Origin: Verrucomicrobiota bacterium
GTDB taxonomy: Bacteria > Verrucomicrobiota > Verrucomicrobiia > Chthoniobacterales > UBA10450
NCBI GenBank assembly: GCA_003218415.1
Contig: QHNK01000027.1
Location: 1-60,549 of the forward strand
Direction of reading: 5' to 3'
DNA length: 60,549 nucleotides
Below, piece after piece: positions 43,872 through 52,664 of this stretch (positions within the stretch are counted from its first letter, which is position 1; every line of letters starts with the position of its first letter). Made by a program: the position numbers and the translations under genes. The notes under the pieces were generated by a model. The model made no database searches, was not told the origin of the DNA, and saw only the letters and a list, made by a program, of their open reading frames with translations.

Positions 43872-46800
43872 TTAGAACTTCTTGATCATCCGGACGTACC
43901 AGAACCGCCCCAGGTTATCATAGAGGCTGCCCGGATAGCCGATGGAATTGCCAAACTCAAATGAAAAGGACTTTGGCGGGTCTTCCCCGAAGATATTGCT
44001 TACACCCACGGTGAGCGTGGTGTTGTTCAAGATATTTTTCCAGCACGGCATGACGTAAGGAACCGGCGGCGCTTCCTTCTCCTTGCCTACCACTTCCTTG
44101 CCGCCCTTGGAATACCCCGGGACCGGCGCCGCTTCCACCGGAGGCGTGAAGATCAAGCTGTAGGAAAGCTGCGCGTCTGTGAAAAAGGTCGGATGCACCC
44201 AGTGCCGCTTCCAGACTCCATCAAACTGCTTGGCCAAGATCTGTTCCCAGTATCCATCCAGCGTATGCACGGTAACGTTCAAATCCAAGTTGTGCCAGCT
44301 CCAGTCGACGGTCGTGTCCCCTTTCCATTTCAGCCAGGCCTGAGGATTGGTTACGTCCCCGAAAAAGCTGCCAACAAACCACTCGGAACTGGAGCTACCG
44401 GCTACCTGACGTGGCCGCGAGAAAGGGAAATTGATCACCATCTCGTTCAGATAAGTCCACCGGGTTAGGAGCGAGAATGTGCCGAAGCCTGTCTCGATCT
44501 GGTGCTGAAGACCGAGGTCAACACCGTTGGTGCGAGTGCGCCCGCCGTTTAGGTAGGGGGCATTCACGCCCGAGAAAGTGCCGTCCGGGGTGAATAAAGT
44601 CCTCTCCTCGGTGACCGGTGGCACCGCGGGGGTCACGGTAGCCGGGATCAACCCCGCGTTATAGAGGTTGAGGATTGAGTTGGGAGAACGGTACATGGCA
44701 ACCCCGCTGCGCTCCACATCCCAGAAATCAACCGTCAACGTCAAAGTTCCCCACTTGGCCGGAATCCACTTTGGTGTGTAAACTAGGCCTGCAGTCCAGG
44801 TACGGTCATGTTCCGGGTGGATGGTTGGGTTGGGACGTTGCTCGATGGTCGCTTCCGGATTGGTGACGTCCTGGAAGGTCGGGTTCGAAGGGTCGCAAGG
44901 AGTACTAATAAAACCATTGGCGCCAGGAGCGCATGTGGTGCCCCCAATTGGCCCCAGACCGAACCTTGTAGGTCCATACAACTGGACCATGGATGGCTCG
45001 AGGAACCCTTCGCCCCAGGTGCTGCGAAGAGTCAGGCTCTCGTCAAACGGTTGCCAGCGCACCCCCACCTTGGGCACTGCCGCATTCGTGTCGTTATTCA
45101 GCCACTCCGAGTACCGGACTCCGGCTGAGAACTCCAATGAGTAGAACCCAGGTATGTTGAATTTGGGACTGAACACCGGGATGAGCGTTTCCGCATAAAT
45201 TCCCCACGATTTGCGTCCAGCCTTAACAACTTCTAGCATGCCGACGCCGGCGTTCTCTCCAAGGCGGTTTTGATCATCCGGATCGACCTGGTAACTTTCC
45301 CGGCTGAACACACCGCCAAAGGCGAGCCCAACGCCGCCAGCGGGCAAATCAAACAGGTCCGTAGTGTAAATGTTCAGATCCAATGTAGCAAGTTTCGACG
45401 TAAGCAGGTCCCTGGTGTTAAGCTGCGCGAAAGTAAGCAACGGCTGATTGGTCGCAGGTGATGGGACATGTTGCCAATCGCCAAACGGATTGTACGGCAC
45501 CGTCTGTCCGATAAAATTCCCCGAGGTAGGATCAAATAGCGAGTCGTTTGCGTTCAGAATCCGCTCAAACCGGTTAACATTGACGCTTCGGAACCGGGCA
45601 ATCTGCTCGATTTGGCTGTACATGAACGCTCCATCGTAGCCCCATGTTCCGTTAAAGAGCTTGTCGCCTTTTACACCGACCGTGAATCGTTCGGCGACGT
45701 TTTCGTTGTCGATCAGGCGGTTGCCGAAATCGAAAAAGCGCGCCCGAGTGCCGCCCGAGATGATCTGCTCAAATGGGTTGAACGGGTTAAAGGCACCCAC
45801 AGGCGCGCCAACTTCGGCATAAGTCGGGCCGCCAAATGGCGGCGCTCCGCTGAAAGCCACTCTTGGCGGGACGTAGAGCGATATCTGACCCGGCGTCTCG
45901 AAATTGCCCGTGGCGATTGGCGCAAGTTCGTCGTGCGTCTTGGCATCCACATAAAAGAAATCGCCAAAAATCCGCAACTGATCGTCACAGATCTTGGTCT
46001 CGAACGCCGCATACCCGCCCCAGCGCTCCTGCTTGGGATATGAGCTTGAATACAGGTTAAAGTTAAAGCCCGGTAGAATGCTACCCCTCACCCGGCGCCT
46101 GAAATATATGTAATCAGATGCGGGAGTTAATCCGTTGGAAAAATCCGGCGCCGTGCCGAACTCTAGCGGGTTGCTGGTAGGGAACGGGGTCCCGCCCGCT
46201 TCTATAATTGCGGCTTGCGTCAACTGAAGATTCCACGGCACCGAGTTTGAACTTAAGAACGGCGGCTTAAGCGAGTTTCCACGGTCGTGGTTGAACATGT
46301 CGTGATGCTTGTAGTAAAAAATATCGCCGGTGATACTGGTCGTGTCGTTGCCTACCCCAAAGAGGATGTCCCCCTTATACTCCGCTGCGTCTTTATCGAG
46401 CGTGTTGCCGTACTGGATGGTCACCTGAGCGCCGCGATAATCTTTATAGAGGTTAAAGTTCACCACGCCTGCAACGGCATCCGAGCCGTAGGTGGTCGAA
46501 GCGCCGTCCTTCAGAATGTCGATGCTCTGGACCGCCGTAATGGGAATGGTAGTTAGATCGACGAAACCATATCCAGAGAGGGCGGATCCCGGGAACGCAG
46601 CAACGCGGCGACGGTCAATCATCACTAGTGTGGCGCCAGGATCCAAACCACGCAGCGAGAGCGCGGCAGTACCGGATGGACCGGACTGGCTGGTTCCGTT
46701 GTTCTGGACTGGAATATTGGACCCGCCAATCACCGGCTGCCTCTGGAGCAGTTGTTCCGTGGTGGTGCCTGCGCCTGATTTGTTAATCAGGTCGCGGTTG

Positions 46801-47030
46801 ATACTGAACACCGGGTTCGGACCGACCTCTTCCGCGGTCGGAATTAGCGAACCGGTCACGATCACGCGCTCGACCTCCGCAGCGGGAGCCGGTGCTGCAC
46901 CAGCGCCCGGCGGCGGCGGTGGCGGCGCAGCCTGAGCAAATGCGTTCGATGCTACAATGAATGGAAATCCGACGCTCGCCACGAGTGCGATGCGCACGAA
47001 TCCGAACTTATTTAGCACGTTTTTTATCAT
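43872..47030 (-). CDS. TonB-dependent outer-membrane receptor
   Basis: A 1052-residue receptor. ATG 47030 is preferred over ATG 47042 because GGAGAAA lies 6 bases before it, inside the first codons of the longer version. A signal peptide is followed by a Pro/Ala-rich spacer (AAPPPPPPGAGAAPAPAA). The plug starts with a TonB-box-like ERVIVTGSLIP and has ALSLRGLDPGATLVMIDRRR, SIDILKDGASTTYGSDAVAG and VVNFNLYKDYRGA. The long barrel ends in FWYVRMIKKF with the terminal Phe recognised by the Bam machinery. It belongs to the large OMR family (oar/CirA-like), common for oligosaccharide or peptide substrates; the substrate cannot be told. It has its own terminator downstream and an A/T-run-containing promoter region upstream. 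Confidence 0.97.
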   Translation of the reverse strand: MIKNVLNKFGFVRIALVASVGFPFIVASNAFAQAAPPPPPPGAGAAPAPAAEVERVIVTGSLIPTAEEVGPNPVFSINRDLINKSGAGTTTEQLLQRQPVIGGSNIPVQNNGTSQSGPSGTAALSLRGLDPGATLVMIDRRRVAAFPGSALSGYGFVDLTTIPITAVQSIDILKDGASTTYGSDAVAGVVNFNLYKDYRGAQVTIQYGNTLDKDAAEYKGDILFGVGNDTTSITGDIFYYKHHDMFNHDRGNSLKPPFLSSNSVPWNLQLTQAAIIEAGGTPFPTSNPLEFGTAPDFSNGLTPASDYIYFRRRVRGSILPGFNFNLYSSSYPKQERWGGYAAFETKICDDQLRIFGDFFYVDAKTHDELAPIATGNFETPGQISLYVPPRVAFSGAPPFGGPTYAEVGAPVGAFNPFNPFEQIISGGTRARFFDFGNRLIDNENVAERFTVGVKGDKLFNGTWGYDGAFMYSQIEQIARFRSVNVNRFERILNANDSLFDPTSGNFIGQTVPYNPFGDWQHVPSPATNQPLLTFAQLNTRDLLTSKLATLDLNIYTTDLFDLPAGGVGLAFGGVFSRESYQVDPDDQNRLGENAGVGMLEVVKAGRKSWGIYAETLIPVFSPKFNIPGFYSLEFSAGVRYSEWLNNDTNAAVPKVGVRWQPFDESLTLRSTWGEGFLEPSMVQLYGPTRFGLGPIGGTTCAPGANGFISTPCDPSNPTFQDVTNPEATIEQRPNPTIHPEHDRTWTAGLVYTPKWIPAKWGTLTLTVDFWDVERSGVAMYRSPNSILNLYNAGLIPATVTPAVPPVTEERTLFTPDGTFSGVNAPYLNGGRTRTNGVDLGLQHQIETGFGTFSLLTRWTYLNEMVINFPFSRPRQVAGSSSSEWFVGSFFGDVTNPQAWLKWKGDTTVDWSWHNLDLNVTVHTLDGYWEQILAKQFDGVWKRHWVHPTFFTDAQLSYSLIFTPPVEAAPVPGYSKGGKEVVGKEKEAPPVPYVMPCWKNILNNTTLTVGVSNIFGEDPPKSFSFEFGNSIGYPGSLYDNLGRFWYVRMIKKF

Positions 47031-47042
47031 TAGTTTCTCCAT

Positions 47043-47302
47043 TGATTTGGTTAGGTTTAAGGTGGCTTTATTAAACTATTCGAAGCCTGACAAGCTTTTT
47101 TTTCAAATTTTTTTGAACGCTTAGACAGGCCTATTTGTCTCGCCAGCATCCGGTCTAAATGAAGGGCGAGGACGGTGGCAAGCTTTTTTTTCAACTTTTT
47201 TCGATTTTTTTGAGCAGCAAACGCGCACCTGTACTGAGCCGATTTTCGTGCTCTCTCATCCGCTGTGAGGGTCCGTCGCCTTCAGCGCGGCTCGGATGAC
47301 GG
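47043..47302. promoter_or_regulatory. Upstream region of the TonB receptor with T-tract direct repeats
   Basis: This 260-base gap contains an exact 15-base direct repeat AAGCTTTTTTTTCAA at 47092-47106 and 47180-47194, each followed by another T-run. Between them is the palindrome-like GACAGGCC. On the minus strand the repeats read TTGAAAAAAAAGCTT, i.e. intrinsically curved A-tracts about 88 bases apart, upstream of the receptor ATG. They could bend DNA for a promoter or activator site. The -10 element is not certain; TAATAAAG near 47066-47073 (minus strand) is a candidate. Confidence 0.5.
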
Positions 47303-49411
47303 TTATTTTTTCTCGAAGACTTCCACGGCCTTCCACGCTTCGTCGGGCGGAGCTTGTTCGTAATCGAGCGAGCGATTGAGATACATCTTGGCCAGCAGAT
47401 CGTCGGGATAAAATTCCAGGAAACGGGAAAACAGGATCTTCGCCTCAGTAAAATCCCGGGCGCGAAATTTCTCCAGCCCTTCTTCGTACGTTTCGAGCCA
47501 TTTTAGAAACTCTGGATCGACCTCTTCATCGCGGGCACCAACGAAAGTAAAAACATCAACCGGTTTGGTTTTGCCTTTCACCTGGACCCGGGCAACAGAG
47601 CGAAGATGAAATTCCTCCCGCACTAATTCGGCAGCGGTCGCGCCAACCAAAATATCGACGCCATAGATTCGGGTAAGACCTTCGAGGCGCGACGCCAGGT
47701 TCACTGAGTCACCGATCACAGTCGGGTCCATTCGCTCCTGCGACCCAATATTGCCAACAATCACTTCGCCTTGATTGATGCCGATCCCCATGCCGAGGCC
47801 CATGCGGCCTTCGTCGCGCCATTTCTGATTGAGCTGTCTTAGCTCTCGCCGCATCCCCAGTGCAGCGCGCGCGCAGTTTTTTGCGTCTTGCGCCATGCCT
47901 AGGCTGCGCACATTGCCCCATACGGCCATGATCGCGTCGCCGATAAATTTATCGAGGGTGCCGCCACCGCCGAAAATGACGGAAGTCATTCGGGTGAGAT
48001 ACTCATTGAGCTGGGCGACCAATGCTTCGGGATCAGCTTTTTCGGCTAACGTGGTGAAACCAATCAAGTCCGAGAACAGGATTGTCACCGGCACGCGCAC
48101 GCCACGGAGGGTGCTGTAGTAGCTGTCTGGGTTTTCGAGGATTTCCCTGACTAGATTTTTCGAGACGTAGCGTTCCAGTGTCCGCCGGGTGCGCAATTTC
48201 TCCAACCGCTCCAAGGCGTATTCGAACCCAAGCGAAAATGATCCGCTGAGTACAAGAGCGCTCAGCACGGGCACGGTGAGCAGCAACAGCCCGGTCTTAT
48301 CGTAAAACAATCGGGCCGTTCCGAGATACGTAGCCGTGATTACAACGAGCGCTCCAACGCAAAGCAACGGCCTGCGCAAGAAGGCAACAAGCGACCAAGC
48401 AATGAGTCCTGCTGTGCCCACGAGCGCCAGTTCAACCTTCAGCGGCGTAGGCTGCAAAAACTCGTGGCCGATCGCGGCAGCCATGGCTTGCAAATGAAGC
48501 CCAGGGCCCGATGTCATTGGGCTCATCGGCGTGTCGAAAAAGTCGTGCGACACCTGCGCCGACGCCCCGACGATCACCACCTTATCTTTAAAAAACGCGC
48601 CATCCGCATAATTGGCGTGCCAAAGTTCCGGATCAAAAACTTCGTAGAGCGGCCGCGGCGGGAATGCATCCGAATCGGTGAAGCGAATCATATGCCCGCG
48701 AAAATCGCGCGGTATGTCGTTTCCGTGGCCGATTTTGGTCAGACCGCGAGCGGAAAGAGATTCATAAATTTCTTCGCTCGGGTGCGGAGGCAAACCTGCG
48801 AGCTGACGATCGGTCACGCGGTAAGCTAGCGCGCGAATTTTATCGTCGATCGGATCGGCCCAGAAATTTACGAAGCCGACCCGGTCATCTTGAAGCTGGG
48901 GCGGCGGTATGAGCGTGTTGTTTGGCGTAATGAGCGGCTTGTCGGCATTTTGCATGTCGAAGTTGGCGCCGAGGACAACTTTGTCACGGTAACGATCAAC
49001 TGCAGCATGAAATTCCGGGTCACCATCATAGGGCGGGCTGAAGATCATGTCGAACATCACCAGGCGCGCGCCTGCCGCGAACAGCCGATCGAGCAAAAGC
49101 GCCCAGACTTCCCGCGACCACGGGAATGGCCGTTCGGTCATCAGTTGAAACGCTCGATTGCTTGCAATTTCTTCAGCCGTCAGCGGCGGCAATTGCAATG
49201 TGCTTTGATCAAGTCCCAAAAAGACGAAATCGCTAGGCGGGATAGTCTTGCGGCCTTCGCGCCGAAGCAAATCTTCAAAGCTTTGTTCACCGCGCCACGG
49301 TGCCGAGAGAAACGGCGCTGCTGAGAAAAAATGGCCGACAAAAATCAGCCCGGTCCAGAAAAAGCAAATCAACGCCAGGACCAACAAGCGACGACGACCA
49401 AGCCAGTGCAT
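47303..49411 (-). CDS. CHASE2-domain class III adenylate/guanylate cyclase
   Basis: A 702-residue sensor cyclase (Met at 49411; the frame also opens 6 codons earlier at 49429). An N-terminal transmembrane helix is followed by a periplasmic CHASE2 domain (about 40-330: IPPSDFVFLGLDQSTLQLPP, ARLVMFDMIFSPPYDGD, FKDKVVIVGASAQVSHDFFDTP). Three or so transmembrane helices follow, then a coiled segment. The cyclase catalytic domain has metal Asp448 in VTILFSDLIGFTTL and Asp492 in DKFIGDAIMAVWG, and VIGDSVNLASRLEGL, which carries the transition-state region. C-terminal helices show TPR-like character (EGLEKFRARDFTEAKILFSR, YPDDLLAKMYLNRSL). The product cAMP is likely from the Lys/Asp-type substrate motif (LDK, GDS), but guanylate is not excluded. 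Confidence 0.95.
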   Translation of the reverse strand: MHWLGRRRLLVLALICFFWTGLIFVGHFFSAAPFLSAPWRGEQSFEDLLRREGRKTIPPSDFVFLGLDQSTLQLPPLTAEEIASNRAFQLMTERPFPWSREVWALLLDRLFAAGARLVMFDMIFSPPYDGDPEFHAAVDRYRDKVVLGANFDMQNADKPLITPNNTLIPPPQLQDDRVGFVNFWADPIDDKIRALAYRVTDRQLAGLPPHPSEEIYESLSARGLTKIGHGNDIPRDFRGHMIRFTDSDAFPPRPLYEVFDPELWHANYADGAFFKDKVVIVGASAQVSHDFFDTPMSPMTSGPGLHLQAMAAAIGHEFLQPTPLKVELALVGTAGLIAWSLVAFLRRPLLCVGALVVITATYLGTARLFYDKTGLLLLTVPVLSALVLSGSFSLGFEYALERLEKLRTRRTLERYVSKNLVREILENPDSYYSTLRGVRVPVTILFSDLIGFTTLAEKADPEALVAQLNEYLTRMTSVIFGGGGTLDKFIGDAIMAVWGNVRSLGMAQDAKNCARAALGMRRELRQLNQKWRDEGRMGLGMGIGINQGEVIVGNIGSQERMDPTVIGDSVNLASRLEGLTRIYGVDILVGATAAELVREEFHLRSVARVQVKGKTKPVDVFTFVGARDEEVDPEFLKWLETYEEGLEKFRARDFTEAKILFSRFLEFYPDDLLAKMYLNRSLDYEQAPPDEAWKAVEVFEKK

Positions 49412-49429
49412 GCGCGCGCAATGTAGCAC

Positions 49430-49622
49430 TAAAACGTTAAAGCGTTAAAGCATTGAAGCGTAAGATGGCATTGCCATTCTGCGCGAAGTGAAGAATCTCT
49501 GATCAGTTCTTTCCGTAAGCTAAGTGGCAATCTGAGATGTTTCACTTCGCTCAACATGACAGGTGGTCGGATTTAGGCATTTCTTGTGCGTTCGTCATGC
49601 CATTGGAGTGCGAGCCTACCCG
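49430..49622. repeat. Intergenic repeat region between cyclase and rhomboid gene
   Basis: Contains AAAACGTTAAAGCGTTAAAGCATTGAAGCG (49431-49460), the same 'TTGAAGCGTT' text as the palindrome before pheS (51423-51488). It also contains GCGAAGTGAAGAATCTCTGATC (49488-49509) facing GAGATGTTTCACTTCGC (49533-49549), an imperfect inverted repeat. It has no reading frame of interest. It contains the divergent promoters of the cyclase and rhomboid genes, which I cannot locate. Confidence 0.5.
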
Positions 49623-50780
49623 ATGACTGCTAACTCCGAGCTCCTCTGTCCCCGGTGTAACGTGCCGCTAGAAGAAGTTCGCACGCCGCACGGCGTTTTT
49701 TGGGCTTGCGAGAATTGCGCGGAAACGTGCGCTGACCGTTGAATTGCTGCGTCGCACTTTCAGGCCGGAGTCGATCAACCCGCTCTGGCTTCATGCAATC
49801 AGCGGCAAAGGAAAAAGCGAGCGCCTCTGTCCTTCCTGCAGAAACCCGATGCTCGAGGTGGCGTTGTCCGGGAGCGCGCAGGTCGCTGTGGATGTTTGCC
49901 AGCATTGTCATTTCGTCTGGTTTGATGCCCACGAGATGGACACCCTCGCACCACGACAATCGCCGGTGTCGGTATCCGAGCTGCCGGAAAAGGCGCGCGA
50001 ATTAATCGCCATCGAAAAAGTAAAACAGATCGCCGAAGAAGCGCGCGGCACCGATTTCGACAGCGCGCCGCCGGATGAAGCATGGAAACAAATCGCAGGC
50101 TTCTTTGGATTACCGGTTGAATTCGAAGCACCGGAAGAGGAGCGAAAACCATGGGCAACCTGGTTACTTTCCGCGGCAGTCATTTGCGTGAGCCTATTGG
50201 CGTTTCCGCATCTTCGAGACGTGGTCCAACGCTTCGGATTAATTCCGGCACAAGCAACGCGGCTCGATGGTCTCACCTTCGTCACATCGTTTTTTCTACA
50301 TGCCGGCATCATTCATCTGGTCGGGAACATGTATTTCTTGCTCGTCTTTGGCGACAACGTGGAAGATTTTCTGAGACCGCTTCGCTATCTCACGCTCATT
50401 GCGCTGGCGGCATTCATTGGGGACCTCGCGCACATCGCTGTCGACCCGCGGTCGCAAATCCCGTGCATTGGCGCGAGTGGCGGCATCGCCGGCGCGATTA
50501 CATTTTACGCGCTCAATTTTCCGCGCGTCCGGCTCGAATTCCTGATGCGGTGGGGTTTTGTCTGGTTCCGATGGATCCGATTGCCGGCTTGGTCGGTCTT
50601 CGTCTTGTGGATTTTCTTTCAGCTTATCGGCGCGTGGGAACAGAGGCCGGCATGAGTTCCGTCTCATCGTTTGCCCATTTGGGTGGCGCGGCTGTGGGCG
50701 TTGTCGCGTGGTTAATTTGGAGAAAAGAGAAACCCAATGACGAAGCTCGAATGTCGAATGTCGAATGTCGAAGGAAATGA
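49623..50780 (+). pseudogene. Rhomboid-family protease with zinc-ribbon N-terminus, two frameshifts
   Basis: Three frames spell one protein. ATG 49623-49742 gives MTANSELLCPRCNVPLEEV and ACENC, then stops. From 49744 the frame gives LLRRTF, LCPSCRNPMLEV and VDVCQHCHFVWFDAHEMDTL (zf-TFIIB-type ribbon, Cys4). It continues with about six membrane segments, CIGASGGIAGAITFYA with the rhomboid catalytic Ser, and stops at 50655 after LIGAWEQ. A third frame continues with SSFAHLGGAAVGVVAWLIW, which has the catalytic His. So indels near 49720-49735 and 50640-50650 separate parts of an otherwise complete intramembrane serine protease. Either a recent pseudogene or sequence errors; both catalytic residues are intact in the pieces. 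Confidence 0.85.
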
Positions 50781-50861
50781 CGGGATCCGAATGACGAAAT
50801 AATGTTTCTCATCTGTATCAGAAGTTTTGGACTCTGGCTTCCTTCCTCATTCGTCATTTTT
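50736..50861. repeat. Intergenic palindromic repeat of the ATGACGAA family
   Basis: Follows and overlaps the end of the rhomboid frame. AATGACGAA occurs at 50735-50743 and 50790-50798, with a triplicated CGAATGT (50748-50765), and the complement CATTCGTCATTTTTCGG (50850-50866) follows. Similar words occur in the 1230-1412 element. It accounts for the last residues (MSNVECRRK) of the rhomboid third frame, which are not part of the domain. Confidence 0.6.
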
Positions 50862-50908
50862 CGGATTTCTATTTGTCTTTTATTCCGATGCGCCTAGCTT
50901 CCTCGCTC

Positions 50909-51020
50909 TCGATCTGCGCACCTGATTCCATATCTCGGGATCGAATTAGCGAGTGAGGTCGCGCAGATCGACAAATGGAACAACAGCTCGCTGAACGAGG
51001 AACCTCGAAGCGATTCGAGG
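50909..51020 (+). promoter_or_regulatory. Structured mRNA leader of rplT, RBS inside a hairpin
   Basis: The leader has two stems. TCGATCTGCGC (50909-50919) pairs with GCGCAGATCGA (50961-50971). Just before the gene, CCTCGAA (51003-51009), loop GCGA, pairs with TTCGAGG (51014-51020). The Shine-Dalgarno GAGG (51017-51020, 10 bases before the ATG) is in the 3' arm, so ribosome binding needs the hairpin to open. A preceding CTCG-CTGAA-CGAG (50987-50999) offers a competing fold. In other bacteria L20 represses its own operon by binding the leader RNA, which fits this arrangement, but the structure here is not a known named one. Confidence 0.6.
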
Positions 51021-51030
51021 CAGAATAAAA

Positions 51031-51408
51031 ATGCCAAGAGCCACCAACGCCCCGGCAAGCCGGGCGCGCCGCAAACGAATCTTAAAAAAAGCCAAAGGCT
51101 ACCGCGGACGCCGTTCAAAACTTTTTCGATACGCGAAAGACGCGATGATGAAAGCCCAGTATTGGGCTTATCGCGACCGCAAAACGCGGAAACGGACGTT
51201 TCGTTATCTCTGGATTCAACGGCTAAATGCCGCTGCCCGCGCAAATGGAATGAACTACAGCCGTTTTGCGGAAGGACTCAAAGCCGCTGGCATCGGCCTT
51301 GACCGCAAAATTCTCGCCGATATGGCCGTCACCGACGAAGCCGCGTTCAAATCGATCGTCGATCAAGCGAGAGCCGCGCTGGAGAAGAAAAACAAAAAGG
51401 CCGCATAA
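51031..51408 (+). CDS. rplT: 50S ribosomal protein L20
   Basis: L20 binds 23S rRNA early in large-subunit assembly and can act as translational repressor. The 125 residues show the basic N-terminal tail [60 protein letters not shown] and [14 protein letters not shown], matching the family along its full length (about 117-120 usual). The usual partners rpmI (L35) and infC are not directly upstream; instead there is a long structured leader. pheS follows after 77 bases. Confidence 0.98.
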   Translation: MPRATNAPASRARRKRILKKAKGYRGRRSKLFRYAKDAMMKAQYWAYRDRKTRKRTFRYLWIQRLNAAARANGMNYSRFAEGLKAAGIGLDRKILADMAVTDEAAFKSIVDQARAALEKKNKKAA

Positions 51409-51422
51409 TACTTGCGCGGCAC

Positions 51423-51488
51423 CATTGAAGCGTTGAAGCGTTTAAGCGTTACATTCGTGTTTCGTTTCAACGCTTCAACGTTTCAATG
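51423..51488 (+). promoter_or_regulatory. 18-bp hairpin ending on the pheS start codon
   Basis: CATTGAAGCGTTGAAGCG (51423-51440) and CGCTTCAACGTTTCAATG (51471-51488) are complementary along 18 bases, with a single G-U in RNA, separated by a 30-base loop. The last three bases of the 3' arm are the pheS ATG (51486-51488). No Shine-Dalgarno is visible in front of the ATG. The same word repeats (TTGAAGCG) occur upstream of the cyclase gene, so the hairpin is also a dispersed repeat. Confidence 0.7.
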
Positions 51489-52502
51489 ACTCACCCGCTC
51501 GAACAACTGCGCGACGACGCCTTGCGCGAGATCGAGTCCGCGCCTGACGAGCAGGCGCTCGAGACCGCGCGCGTCAAGTACCTCGGCAAAAGCGGCAGCA
51601 TCTCCTCGTGCAGCGAGCAGATGAGAACGCTCGGCAAAGACGAAAAGCCGATCGTTGGAAAATTGCTCAATGAAGTTCGCAACGCCGTCACCGCAGCGCT
51701 CGAATCGCGCGCCGCAAATTTTCGTTCTCAAATGCAATCCGAGGCGCTCGCCAGAATCGACGTCTCTCTGCCGGGAACTCCACATGAGATCGGCGCACTG
51801 CATCCGCTGACGCAGATGTGGGAACGCTCTATCGAAATTTTTCGACGAATGGGATTCGCGCTCGCAGATGGGCCGGACATTGAAGACGAATGGCATTGTT
51901 TCGATGCGCTCAACACCCCGCCCGAACATCCGGCCCGCAACGAGCAGGACACATTTTATTTGCCCGATGGTCGTCTGCTGCGCACGCACACTTCAACCGT
52001 ACAAATCCGAACGATGCAGGCCGCGCCGCCGCCGATTCGCGTGATTGCTCCCGGTGCGGCGTATCGGCGCGATGAACTCGACGCCACCCACAGCCCGCAG
52101 TTCCATCAGATAGAAGGACTTTTCGTGGACGAAAACGTCAGCGTCGCCGACCTGAAAGGCGCGCTGGAATTTTTCATGCGCGAACTCTTCGGTGCAGGAA
52201 CCGAAGTTCAATTTCGACCGCACTATTTTCCGTTCACCGAGCCAAGCTTGGAAATTTATGTGAAATCCAAAGCGCTCAAAGGCGGCGAGCGATGGATCGA
52301 AGTCGCTGGCTCCGGCATCGTACATCCTGCTGTCTTCGAAGCCGTAAATAAAGCACGCGGTGATAACGCTTACGATCCCGAAAAGTGGACCGGTTACGCG
52401 TTCGGTCTGGGAATGGATCGCCTGGCGATGATTTTATTCGATATCCCTGACATTCGCCTCTTCGGCCAGAACGATTTGCGGTTTCTCCGCCAGTTCGCAT
52501 GA
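51486..52502 (+). CDS. pheS: Phenylalanyl-tRNA synthetase alpha subunit
   Basis: PheS is the catalytic subunit of the alpha2-beta2 enzyme that charges tRNA-Phe. The 338 residues show a coiled-coil N-terminal tRNA-binding region (1-85) and then the class II core: GALHPLTQMWERSIEIFRRM, DTFYLPDGRLLRTHTSTVQI (motif 2 start), PGAAYRRDELDATHSPQFHQ and GLGMDRLAMILF (motif 3). Length and motifs are normal. The start codon lies in the 3' arm of an 18-bp hairpin. pheT follows; the 162-base gap between them contains a dispersed repeat. Confidence 0.98.
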   Translation: MTHPLEQLRDDALREIESAPDEQALETARVKYLGKSGSISSCSEQMRTLGKDEKPIVGKLLNEVRNAVTAALESRAANFRSQMQSEALARIDVSLPGTPHEIGALHPLTQMWERSIEIFRRMGFALADGPDIEDEWHCFDALNTPPEHPARNEQDTFYLPDGRLLRTHTSTVQIRTMQAAPPPIRVIAPGAAYRRDELDATHSPQFHQIEGLFVDENVSVADLKGALEFFMRELFGAGTEVQFRPHYFPFTEPSLEIYVKSKALKGGERWIEVAGSGIVHPAVFEAVNKARGDNAYDPEKWTGYAFGLGMDRLAMILFDIPDIRLFGQNDLRFLRQFA

Positions 52503-52528
52503 AACAATTCAAGGAACCCACGACGCGT

Positions 52529-52652
52529 GTCGTCCCGAGCCGCGAAGAGGGCGAGGGACCCCGCAAATGCGCAAGCCGTCACGCAAATCACTCGCAGTGT
52601 TCTTCGAAAGCGGGCACGTCTTTGCGAGGTCCCTTACTTCATTCGGGATGAC
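52529..52652. repeat. 125-bp dispersed repeat, copy B, between pheS and pheT
   Basis: GTCGTCCCGAG (52529-52539) faces TTCGGGATGAC (52642-52652), with GAGGGACC (52553-52560) facing GGTCCCTT. The centre has GCAAATGCGCAAG and CACGCAAATCAC. Word order matches copy A (43640-43766). It falls within an intra-operon gap. The open frame upstream of the true pheT start reads through it in frame, giving 46 false residues. Confidence 0.8.
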
Positions 52653-52664
52653 AGCGAAAAGCTT

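Noticed and set aside
47031-47042. ATG 47042 as TonB receptor start
   Set aside because: The GGAGAAA in these first codons is a good ribosome-binding site for ATG 47030.
49744-50655. Intact 303-residue rhomboid gene
   Set aside because: It lacks the N-terminal ribbon start and the catalytic His, both of which are found in the two neighbouring frames.
52527-52664. Extended pheT start
   Set aside because: These 46 codons translate the dispersed repeat; the conserved PheT start MKFSVNWL is at 52665.
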